5,172 bases of DNA from an uncultured bacterium. Lineage in GTDB: Bacteria; Patescibacteriota; Minisyncoccia; Phycocordibacterales; PALSA-1337. Made by a program: the position numbers and the translations under genes. Shown one piece after another: positions 1-5,172 of this stretch (position 1 is the first letter of the stretch; each line of letters starts with the position of its first letter). The notes beneath the pieces were generated by a model that saw only the letters and a list, made by a program, of their open reading frames with translations, was not told the origin of the DNA and did no database searches. The DNA lies in the NCBI GenBank assembly GCA_903868845.1, contig CAIPWS010000140.1, positions 1-5,172 of the forward strand, in the 5' to 3' direction.

Positions 1-576
1 TGTTTCAGGTCTGTTATCAGTAATTGATTTGTTTGAATTAACTAGCCCTAAAACTTTACCTGTACTATCAACAAGTGTAAAACCATAAGTCTGAAGTGTC
101 ATTTGTCCACCAGCAATTTGAATACCATAAGGAATTATATACTTAACCTCCTTACCTTCGTATCCTGGGAAATCAATAATTACTGGGCTTGTAATCACGA
201 GTAATTTGATAAGACTTGCGTATTCAACTTTCCATCCTTCAGGATAATAAAAACCAAAACCGTCATCACAATACTTGTGCCATATAATTGAGGAATTAGA
301 AGTGGGTGCTACCAAATTACAATTCATTTCAGTATTTGATGAACTTATCGTTGGTGTCGTAGGAATAAATATATTCCATATAACTCTCGTTAGTATGACA
401 AAAATAATAGGCGCTAGAAAAACCCAAACAGCCCTTCTATCAAGTTTCTTCTTTTTAATTACATCACTCTGCGAGCGTGCCATTATAAAAAATACAATTG
501 CAAGTATAAATCCTATAAAAATGATAGCCGCACTACCCAGTTCAACTAACATGCCTATGAGAATGTTTGTAGTCAT
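1..576 (-). CDS. Two-helix membrane protein with extracytoplasmic domain, 3' end outside window
   Basis: I do not recognise the gene. The frame is open from an ATG at 574-576 to the window edge (192 codons, no stop reached), and an in-frame TAA at 586-588 blocks any longer start. Two hydrophobic segments are visible, at about residues 10-32 and 49-71. The loop between them is strongly basic (RSQSDVIKKKKLDRR), so by the positive-inside rule the N-terminus and the long C-terminal part lie outside the membrane. The outer part begins with a Ser/Thr/Pro/Asn-rich linker (about 72-96). It then has the motif YCDDGFGFYYPEGWKVE at 102-118, which resembles the 'gf-f-YP-gW-v' opening of PsbP-like/DUF1795-type domains found on many bacterial surface proteins. 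That resemblance is a suggestion only. Two cysteines (C86, C103) could pair outside the cell. The gene appears to have its own promoter and looks more AT-rich than the division genes, so it is probably not part of their operon. Confidence 0.8.
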   Translation of the reverse strand, partial: MTTNILIGMLVELGSAAIIFIGFILAIVFFIMARSQSDVIKKKKLDRRAVWVFLAPIIFVILTRVIWNIFIPTTPTISSSNTEMNCNLVAPTSNSSIIWHKYCDDGFGFYYPEGWKVEYASLIKLLVITSPVIIDFPGYEGKEVKYIIPYGIQIAGGQMTLQTYGFTLVDSTGKVLGLVNSNKSITDNRPET

Positions 577-584
577 AATAAACA

Positions 585-593
585 ATTATACCA
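585..593 (-). promoter_or_regulatory. Extended -10 promoter, probably giving a leaderless mRNA
   Basis: On the minus strand the sequence reads TGGTATAAT. This is a perfect TATAAT hexamer (585-590) preceded by the TGn extension (591-593). No good -35 hexamer sits 16-18 nt upstream (17-nt spacing gives CATCAG), which fits an extended -10 promoter that does not need one. Only 8 nt separate the hexamer from the ATG at 574-576. Transcription normally starts 6-8 nt past the hexamer, so it would begin at or within about 2 nt of the start codon. No ribosome binding site can fit in between. The box lies 40 nt after the tRNA gene. Confidence 0.6.
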
Positions 594-632
594 TAACAAC
601 ATCCTGACTGATGTTCACAACGTTCACCGATG

Positions 633-704
633 TGACCCTACGGGGAGTCGAACCCCGATTACAGCCTTGAGAAGGCCGTGTCCTAGCCATTAGACGATAG
701 GGCC
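633..704 (-). tRNA. tRNA-Glu (anticodon CTC)
   Basis: A complete 72-nt cloverleaf folds on the minus strand. The 7-bp acceptor stem is GGCCCTA with TAGGGTC, including one G2-U71 wobble. The D arm is GTCT-AATGGCTA-GGAC, and the anticodon arm is CGGCC-TTCTCAA-GGCTG. The variable loop is TAAT, and the T arm is CGGGG-TTCGACT-CCCCG. The anticodon CTC (plus-strand GAG at 669-671) reads GAG codons. The D-arm and anticodon-stem sequence resembles the bacterial tRNA-Glu pattern, which supports the identity. The discriminator base is A and the next bases are CAT, so the CCA tail is not encoded and must be added by a CCA-adding enzyme. The gene lies 87 nt after murF on the same strand. It could be processed from the murF transcript or have its own weak promoter. 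Confidence 0.96.
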
Positions 705-730
705 ATTAAACACGCAACTAGCCTCAATAA

Positions 731-758
731 AGTATCATTTTTTGGATAAACACACAAA
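731..758 (-). promoter_or_regulatory. Possible weak promoter for tRNA-Glu
   Basis: In the murF-tRNA spacer the minus strand has GATACT (731-736), four of six matches to TATAAT. TTTGTG (753-758) lies 16 nt upstream as a poor -35. The predicted start would leave a leader of roughly 20 nt before the tRNA. The match is weak, and read-through from the division operon is an equally good explanation. The same spacer holds three copies of an AAACAC(G/A)C octamer (plus strand 708-715, 748-755, 756-763) of unknown meaning. I see no convincing terminator in it. Confidence 0.25.
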
Positions 759-791
759 CACGCGCATTCGAGTATGCTGATTGTATGTTTT

Positions 792-2087
792 CTATCTCTT
801 CTCCAACCACTCTTTTTCTTGGCGCACCAATAACTCTGCAGCACGCGAAGATTCTCGAAGCAAAGCTGCTGATACCCTTTCCATGCGCATAGACTGTGAA
901 CCTTTCACCAGGATAATATCATTTACACCAACTATGCTTGCAACGTATTTACCAGCTTCTACAGATGAGTCAAATGAGAATATATTTTCCGGAGACATTC
1001 CAGCACCTACCGCCCCTTCGACCAAAGACAACCTGGACCTAGGACCTACCGTTACAAGTATATTTACTGCTGTAGCGACCCTAGATCCAACTCTACGATG
1101 TTCATCACTTGCATACTTACCCAACTCCATCATGTCACCTAGAACAGCAATCTTGCGTCCGGTACATTGAACTAGACCTATAGAGTCCAGAGCCGATATA
1201 GCCGCATCTGGTGAGGAATTGTAGGTATCATCTACTATTGTAGATCCCGTTATTCCAGATATGATATTCATACGCCCTCTTGGTGCCACGTAGTCGGCCA
1301 TACCCTTCGATATATCATCTGCCGTCATTCCTCTAGCCTTGCCGACTGCAGCAGCGGCTATGAGAGGATAAATATACGTATTACCAAGCACTCCATTTAC
1401 CTTGACCGGGATCTCTGCAGCATCGAGACTCAATGTAAACTCAATACCTGTTGGTGCCATATTTCCATACGAAATAATTGGATTTAACCCTTTGACATCG
1501 GCAGTTTCTGTCATTCCATAACTGACAACCTTCGCCTGACTATCTTTCTTCAAAGTCATGATCTTCTCGTCATCTGCAAGTAATACAAGCGTTCCTCCAG
1601 CCTTGACAGCCTTTGCCAGATACGACTTCTCCTTGAAGACATCATCAGGTGAAGCGAAAAACTCCACGTGAACTGGAGTCGAACTAACCTTGGTCATGAC
1701 GACTATATCTGGGTGAAGCCACTTAGTTACACTCTGGATATCTCCAGGATGATCAGCACCTATCTCGAGTACCAAACAATCAGGATATTCAGATCGCCAA
1801 ATGATAAGTTCCAGACCATGAAGTACATTTTTTACCCAGCCAGATATATCCTTCCAAGCATTTGGAACTCCTATTACAGTGAGTGGTAGACCTATCTCAC
1901 TATTGAAGCTCTTATCACTTTTGCGAGCAAATTTACTGGAATTTTTTATAACAGAATATATAGCATCCTTGGTTGAAGTCTTCCCAACACTACCAGTCAC
2001 AGCGACCACAAAAGGCTTATACTTCGCGATGATGATACGCGACTCGAGTTTCAGTATTGATATTACTATCTTTTTGATGAATTGCAT
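792..2087 (-). CDS. murF: UDP-N-acetylmuramoyl-tripeptide--D-alanyl-D-alanine ligase, lacking the N-terminal domain
   Basis: Cytoplasmic Mur ligase (431 aa). By family, it uses ATP to join D-Ala-D-Ala to UDP-MurNAc-tripeptide, the last soluble step of peptidoglycan precursor synthesis. The P-loop TGSVGKTS is at 31-38. The metal-binding Glu is in LEIGAD (E108), the presumed carbamylated Lys is in FKEKS (K154), and the adenine/ribose region DDTYNSSPDA is at 286-295. The C-terminal domain carries LGDMMELG (316-323) and VKGSQSMRME (394-403), which mark MurF over MurC, MurD or MurE. In the last motif Gln398 replaces the usual Arg. E. coli MurF has about 100 residues before the P-loop, including the UDP-MurNAc-binding domain. 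Here there are 30, predicted as an amphipathic or hydrophobic helix. An in-frame TAG at 2097-2099 rules out an upstream start. The central domain has an extra stretch at about 74-102 (PNAWKDISGWVKNVLHG and following). ATG lies 5 nt after the ftsI stop, with no clear Shine-Dalgarno sequence. Confidence 0.92.
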   Translation of the reverse strand: MQFIKKIVISILKLESRIIIAKYKPFVVAVTGSVGKTSTKDAIYSVIKNSSKFARKSDKSFNSEIGLPLTVIGVPNAWKDISGWVKNVLHGLELIIWRSEYPDCLVLEIGADHPGDIQSVTKWLHPDIVVMTKVSSTPVHVEFFASPDDVFKEKSYLAKAVKAGGTLVLLADDEKIMTLKKDSQAKVVSYGMTETADVKGLNPIISYGNMAPTGIEFTLSLDAAEIPVKVNGVLGNTYIYPLIAAAAVGKARGMTADDISKGMADYVAPRGRMNIISGITGSTIVDDTYNSSPDAAISALDSIGLVQCTGRKIAVLGDMMELGKYASDEHRRVGSRVATAVNILVTVGPRSRLSLVEGAVGAGMSPENIFSFDSSVEAGKYVASIVGVNDIILVKGSQSMRMERVSAALLRESSRAAELLVRQEKEWLEKR

Positions 2088-2092
2088 GTTTT

Positions 2093-3808
2093 CTATCTAT
2101 CCGGGGTGATATTGTAGTAGTTTATCAGAAAACCAGTGATTGCGTCGAATGGATCTGTCAGTGTAGCAGAAGCGTATTCAGCACCCTTAGGCCAGACTTG
2201 ATACAAGAAAACTATGAATTTCGGATCATATGCCGGAAAATATCCGAAAAATGAGTGCAAATATCTGTCTGAATAATATCCACCACGAACATGATCTGCT
2301 ATCTGGGCTGTTCCAGTCTTGGCAGCAACACTATAATGATCACGCTTGATGGCACCTTGCTTCAAGGCTTTGTCGACGACAGTAACAAGCATAGTTGTAA
2401 CATCCTCCACTGTTTGTTTCTTGAGCACAGGGCCTTGCTTGACTGGACTTATTATCTTCGATGTACCATCTTCATAGTCTATCTCCTTCACCAGGTGTGG
2501 CTCAACTAGATAACCTCCACTAGGAAGCACAGCGAGGGCACGTATCATCTGAAGCGGTGAGACAGCCAAGCCTTGACCATATGATGCAGTAGCCACATCA
2601 ATATCTTTACCACTTTTCAAGTTACCTACGAGTCCAGTTGCTTCATTTGGAAGATCTACACCAGATTTTTGACCCAAACCGAATGAACTGAAATATTTAT
2701 ACATAGCTGCTGCGCCAGATTTCAATGCCACAGTCGCCGCACCAACGTTAAGAGATTGGCTAAGTATCTGCTGCATAGGTATAACACCTCTAGCCTTACC
2801 GTCATAGTTTGCGATTGTCTTTCCATTCAATTTCATAGTTCCAGTATCATCGTATGTAGAATCAGGCATAACTGCACCAGTATCGAGACCTACCGACATA
2901 GTGAGCGGCTTCATGATAGATCCCATCTCATAAACATTTTCTACAAGAGGATTTGAGAGTAAGCTTACATTCTTCAACTTGGAAGTATCATTTGGATCAA
3001 ATGAAGGTAATGATATCGCAGCAACTATTTCACCAGTTTGTGGATCCATGATCACTCCACCTATTTCGTCTGGATGCCACGTAGATACAGTTTGCTCAAG
3101 AGTTTTTTCCAAAAAAGAATTTACTGTCGGCTCAAGAGTTGTGACTATATTTCCTTTATCCTTCTCACCACCACCTACAGTCTGACCAAGTCCAGAAAAT
3201 ATTTCTGCAAACATATTTGCACTTGTCCCTATATTTGGTCTTGTCAAAATATCTTCATATGTTTTTTCTAACCCATAATGACCCTCAACATTCAAACCAG
3301 ATCCTGTCTGGCCGATAAGGCCAATAGTTTGCGCGGACATATTACCTGCTGGATATGAACGCCAGGTTTCCTTCGTGACACCTATTCCGGTTATACCGAG
3401 ACTACTGATTGTCTGGGCAGTATCGGCAGTAACATGATGTGCCAATTCCTCATAATGGTCACCCGCCTTCGCAGCTCTTCTCAAGAAATCAGCTTTGTCG
3501 AGCTTGATATACTGAGACAACACTTGATAAGCCTGATCACCAGAGATGACCAAGGTCGGATTCATGAAGATGAGATAACCCTGATACACAGTCGCAGCAG
3601 AAACATTTGTATCATCCTTGGACTGCATAAATATTGTACCTCTATCAAAAAGAGTTACAGCCGGCTTCACGTACTGCTTATCAGCTTTCGCCACATATGC
3701 GTTTCCATTTAATATCTGCGTCGAGTATAGAGACACGGCCAATACACAAGCACCACAGAGCATCAAAATGCCTATGATACGTAATTTAAATTTCTGTTTA
3801 GAATTCAT
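2093..3808 (-). CDS. ftsI: Septal peptidoglycan transpeptidase (class B penicillin-binding protein, FtsI/PBP3 type)
   Basis: Membrane-anchored D,D-transpeptidase (571 aa) that cross-links septal peptidoglycan during division. One N-terminal membrane segment (about 9-31) follows a basic cytoplasmic tail (MNSKQKFKLR), leaving the rest outside. The dimerisation/pedestal region starts with FDRGTIF (54-60), a divergent form of the class B 'DRNG' motif, and includes YPAGNMSAQTIGLIG at 152-166. The transpeptidase domain spans about 245-565 with all three catalytic motifs: SIMK (nucleophile S297, K300), SLN (352-354) and KTGT (497-500). It also has the conserved ASYGQGLAVSPLQM block (408-421). Length is close to E. 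coli FtsI (588 aa), and no C-terminal PASTA domains are present. ATG overlaps the end of the ftsL-like gene by 11 nt and no Shine-Dalgarno precedes it, so translation is probably coupled. Position in the cluster favours FtsI over an elongation PBP2. Beta-lactam binding is expected from the family but cannot be judged here. Confidence 0.93.
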   Translation of the reverse strand: MNSKQKFKLRIIGILMLCGACVLAVSLYSTQILNGNAYVAKADKQYVKPAVTLFDRGTIFMQSKDDTNVSAATVYQGYLIFMNPTLVISGDQAYQVLSQYIKLDKADFLRRAAKAGDHYEELAHHVTADTAQTISSLGITGIGVTKETWRSYPAGNMSAQTIGLIGQTGSGLNVEGHYGLEKTYEDILTRPNIGTSANMFAEIFSGLGQTVGGGEKDKGNIVTTLEPTVNSFLEKTLEQTVSTWHPDEIGGVIMDPQTGEIVAAISLPSFDPNDTSKLKNVSLLSNPLVENVYEMGSIMKPLTMSVGLDTGAVMPDSTYDDTGTMKLNGKTIANYDGKARGVIPMQQILSQSLNVGAATVALKSGAAAMYKYFSSFGLGQKSGVDLPNEATGLVGNLKSGKDIDVATASYGQGLAVSPLQMIRALAVLPSGGYLVEPHLVKEIDYEDGTSKIISPVKQGPVLKKQTVEDVTTMLVTVVDKALKQGAIKRDHYSVAAKTGTAQIADHVRGGYYSDRYLHSFFGYFPAYDPKFIVFLYQVWPKGAEYASATLTDPFDAITGFLINYYNITPDR

Positions 3809-4133
3809 GACCAGACAATGCTACGCTTCCAAGCGATGCTGGAGAAGAGATATAGGCGCTGACTTTGCCTTCAGAAAGGCCGTATGATTTGAGGTTATCA
3901 GGTGAAGCAGATCTAGAAATATTGAGATATTGCGCATCAAGCTTACCAACTGAACTAGACAATGTCGCAATCTCTGTTTGTGTTCCTTCAAGTGCAACTG
4001 TAGCAGAAACTGTCTTGTATATATTCGTAGCGTACAACATAGCCATAAAAGCACACAAACCAAATATAGTTGCTGTTATGTGAGCTCTGTAGTCGTGAGC
4101 TATGCTATATGTTTGTGCTATTGCTTTTGCCAT
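3798..4133 (-). CDS. ftsL: FtsL-like cell division membrane protein
   Basis: Small single-pass protein (111 aa). A short N-terminal cytoplasmic part (1-17) is followed by a membrane helix at about 18-38 (ITATIFGLCAFMAMLYATN). An extracytoplasmic segment with heptad-like hydrophobic spacing follows at about 44-72, and then a Ser-rich tail. This is the topology of FtsL/DivIC, which form a coiled coil with FtsB and activate FtsW-FtsI. The tail (ISRSASPDNLKSYGLSEGKV) looks like the 'l..A..lGf.e' region of FtsL-like proteins in CPR division clusters. The identification rests mainly on position between rsmH and ftsI, since FtsL sequences diverge strongly. The gene overlaps ftsI by 11 nt and starts 39 nt after rsmH. 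That 39-nt gap is almost pure A/T on the coding strand and has no Shine-Dalgarno sequence. The first ATG is chosen because the next Met (M30) is inside the membrane helix. Confidence 0.78.
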   Translation of the reverse strand: MAKAIAQTYSIAHDYRAHITATIFGLCAFMAMLYATNIYKTVSATVALEGTQTEIATLSSSVGKLDAQYLNISRSASPDNLKSYGLSEGKVSAYISSPASLGSVALSGHEF

Positions 4134-4172
4134 GTTTTGTAAATTTATTTTTAATTTTTTACTGATTTTTTG

Positions 4173-5135
4173 CTATTTCTTTTGAATTACTCTCAGTTTC
4201 GCTGACCTCGATCTTGGATTCTCGGCAATCTCTTGATCTATCGGTACTATCGGTTTCTTTGTTAAAATTTTCGCACCATCTTTATCACTACGATCTTTAT
4301 TAAAATTTTTGACTATACGATCTTCCAAACTATGAAATGAAATGACTGCCATCACACCCCCCGGTGCCAATCTCGCAAAACCTTTCACCAAACCTTCTCT
4401 AAGTGCGCCTAGTTCATCGTTAACCGCAATCCTCAAAGCCTGAAATGTCTTCGTGGCTGGATTTATCTTACGTTTACCACCAAACCCTTTCGGAACTGAC
4501 TCACTGACTATCTCTGCAAGTTCAAGAGATGTCTCGATACTTTTCTTCTCGCGATATCGTATAATCGCAGCAGCAATGCGTCTCGAGTATCTTTCTTCTC
4601 CATAAGCGAAGATGACATTTGCTATATCTTCTTCTTTCCAGTTATTCACAATATCCTTCGCAGTGAATGGATACTTAGTCGGATCACCTAGTGTCATCAG
4701 AAGTGGCTCATCTTTCTTGAATGTAAACCCCCTTCCGGAGTTATCGAGTTCATCCGATGATATACCGAGGTCAAGAAGTATCATGTCTACCTTGTCGATA
4801 CCGTTTTTGTCCAGAGCTTTGTCCAGATTTCTGAAGTTTTCATTTTCCAGAATGACTTTTCCAGATGTAAACTTCGGAAGTGACTTCGTAGCTCTTGCGA
4901 TAGCGTTCGGGTCTTGGTCTAAGCCAATCACATTTATATTGCCAAATTTCTTTGCAATAACTTGCGCGTGACCTGCACCACCCAATGTTCCATCTAGATA
5001 CCAGACTTGCGCCTTTTTGCTTTCAACTTTCAACTTTTCACTTTCTACTTTTCTCTTTCCACTTGCTTCTGTGAATATCTCAACTATCTCATGTAAAAGA
5101 ACTGGCTCATGCACACTTTCCTCTTGTATCTTCAT
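4173..5135 (-). CDS. rsmH: 16S rRNA (cytosine(1402)-N(4))-methyltransferase
   Basis: Cytoplasmic SAM-dependent enzyme (320 aa, formerly MraW) that makes the N4 methylation of C1402 in the 16S rRNA decoding centre. It shows the family blocks in order. HEPVLLHEIV is at 9-18 and the SAM motif DGTLGGAGH at 48-56. LDQDP is at 72-76, LLDLGISS at 120-127 and RGFTF at 135-139. YGEER is at 178-182, NPATKTFQALRIAVNDEL at 225-242, ISFHSLEDR at 265-273 and NPRSRSAKLR at 306-315. Two features are unusual. Residues about 25-42 are an extra Lys/Glu-rich segment encoded by a heptanucleotide repeat, where E. coli RsmH has only a short linker. The block usually read as PLDMRMD is PLLMTLG (144-150), losing its two acidic residues and the Arg. 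The ATG is 1 nt after the upstream stop. AGGA at 5146-5149, 10 nt before it, may serve as the ribosome binding site. Confidence 0.97.
   Translation of the reverse strand: MKIQEESVHEPVLLHEIVEIFTEASGKRKVESEKLKVESKKAQVWYLDGTLGGAGHAQVIAKKFGNINVIGLDQDPNAIARATKSLPKFTSGKVILENENFRNLDKALDKNGIDKVDMILLDLGISSDELDNSGRGFTFKKDEPLLMTLGDPTKYPFTAKDIVNNWKEEDIANVIFAYGEERYSRRIAAAIIRYREKKSIETSLELAEIVSESVPKGFGGKRKINPATKTFQALRIAVNDELGALREGLVKGFARLAPGGVMAVISFHSLEDRIVKNFNKDRSDKDGAKILTKKPIVPIDQEIAENPRSRSAKLRVIQKK
5013..5061 (-). repeat. Heptanucleotide tandem repeat inside rsmH
   Basis: On the plus strand seven consecutive 7-nt units all begin with CTTT: CTTTTTG (degenerate), CTTTCAA, CTTTCAA, CTTTTCA, CTTTCTA, CTTTTCT, CTTTCCA. 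A weaker unit, CTTGCTT (5062-5068), may extend it. Units 3-4 and 5-6 are also related as 14-nt pairs (12 of 14 identical). On the coding strand the units read like TTGAAAG or TGAAAAG. Because 7 is not a multiple of 3, the reading phase changes each unit, giving a 7-residue protein period after three units (KVESEKL, then KVESKKA). The six best units total 42 nt, so the frame of rsmH is kept. Confidence 0.85.
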
Positions 5136-5136
5136 A

Positions 5137-5172
5137 CTAAATAATTCCTACTGACCCCAACTTCTCTGCCAA
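5137..5172 (-). CDS. mraZ: 3' end of the gene upstream of rsmH, probably mraZ
   Basis: Only the last eleven codons and a TAG stop (5137-5139) are in the window, reading LAEKLGSVGII. Nothing this short can identify a protein alone. The ending resembles the C-terminal helix of MraZ (a tail of the type 'A-E-x-L-G-x-x-G-I'), and mraZ is the usual gene directly upstream of rsmH at the head of dcw clusters. MraZ is a DNA-binding repressor of its own cluster in the bacteria studied. The stop is separated from the rsmH ATG by one base, indicating co-translation. The promoter and any MraZ operator would lie beyond the right edge. Confidence 0.6.
   Translation of the reverse strand: MAEKLGSVGII
5146..5149 (-). 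promoter_or_regulatory. Possible ribosome binding site of rsmH
   Basis: AGGA on the minus strand lies 10 nt before the rsmH ATG, inside the last codons of the upstream gene. It is the only recognisable Shine-Dalgarno-like sequence ahead of any gene in the window, although the spacing is a little long. It supports the ATG at 5133-5135 as the start. Confidence 0.4.

Noticed and set aside
275..607. Plus-strand open frame of 110 codons
   Set aside because: It is antisense to the membrane protein gene, whose minus-strand frame has clear membrane helices, a promoter and a start; the plus-strand product has no coherent features.
762..776. Rho-independent terminator after murF
   Set aside because: The best hairpin (GCAT with ATGC) has a 4-bp stem and is not followed by a proper T-run, so read-through into the tRNA is likely.
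781..1170. Plus-strand open frame of 129 codons, antisense to murF
   Set aside because: It mirrors the conserved MurF C-terminal domain codons on the other strand, with no start signal or recognisable motif.
792..2087. The Mur ligase being MurE rather than MurF
   Set aside because: It carries the MurF marks LGDMMELG and VKGSxSMRME and lacks the DNPR-type motif of diaminopimelate-adding MurE.
3821..4063. Second minus-strand frame of 80 codons within the ftsL-like gene
   Set aside because: It is an alternative frame of the same DNA; the 111-codon frame has the expected topology and overlaps ftsI in the usual way.
4612..4971. Plus-strand open frame of 119 codons, antisense to rsmH
   Set aside because: It lies opposite conserved RsmH motifs and is a shadow frame.
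5013..5068. CRISPR-like array
   Set aside because: The units are only 7 nt and directly adjacent with no spacers, and they lie inside a coding gene.
792..5135. Alternative genetic code with TGA as Gly, as in some CPR groups
   Set aside because: All genes are full length with TAG or TAA stops and contain no in-frame TGA, so the standard bacterial code is sufficient.

Overview
The window reads as a chromosomal segment of a Candidate Phyla Radiation (Patescibacteria) bacterium, most likely a Parcubacteria-type lineage. This rests on the style of the genes, not on a database search. The MurF ligase starts directly at its ATPase domain, the FtsL-like protein is very small, the FtsI is divergent but carries all its motifs, the genes are packed almost without gaps, and the DNA is moderately AT-rich. 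The standard bacterial code fits: all long frames are open, and the visible stops are TAG (four) or TAA (one).

Everything real lies on the minus strand, so the biological order runs from high to low coordinates. At the right edge is the last codon stretch of what is probably mraZ. It is followed by rsmH (16S rRNA m4C1402 methyltransferase), an ftsL-like division gene, ftsI (septal transpeptidase, PBP) and murF. This is the head of a division and cell wall (dcw) cluster. Spacings are 1, 39, -11 and 5 nt, so it is probably one transcript with translational coupling. RsmH acts on the ribosome. FtsL and FtsI belong to the septal peptidoglycan machinery. MurF adds D-Ala-D-Ala to the UDP-MurNAc-tripeptide, making the pentapeptide that FtsI later cross-links. 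murE is not between ftsI and murF, and mraY, murD, ftsW and murG do not follow; the cluster stops after murF.

Downstream of murF come an 87-nt spacer, a tRNA-Glu(CTC) gene without an encoded CCA, a short spacer with an extended -10 promoter, and the 5' part of an unrecognised two-helix membrane protein that runs off the left edge. That promoter is so close to the ATG that the mRNA should be leaderless or nearly so.

The most unusual structure is a heptanucleotide tandem repeat inside rsmH. It encodes a charged, roughly 18-residue insertion just before the S-adenosylmethionine-binding motif. I do not see a wholly new multi-gene system; most of the window is a conserved housekeeping cluster in a reduced CPR form.
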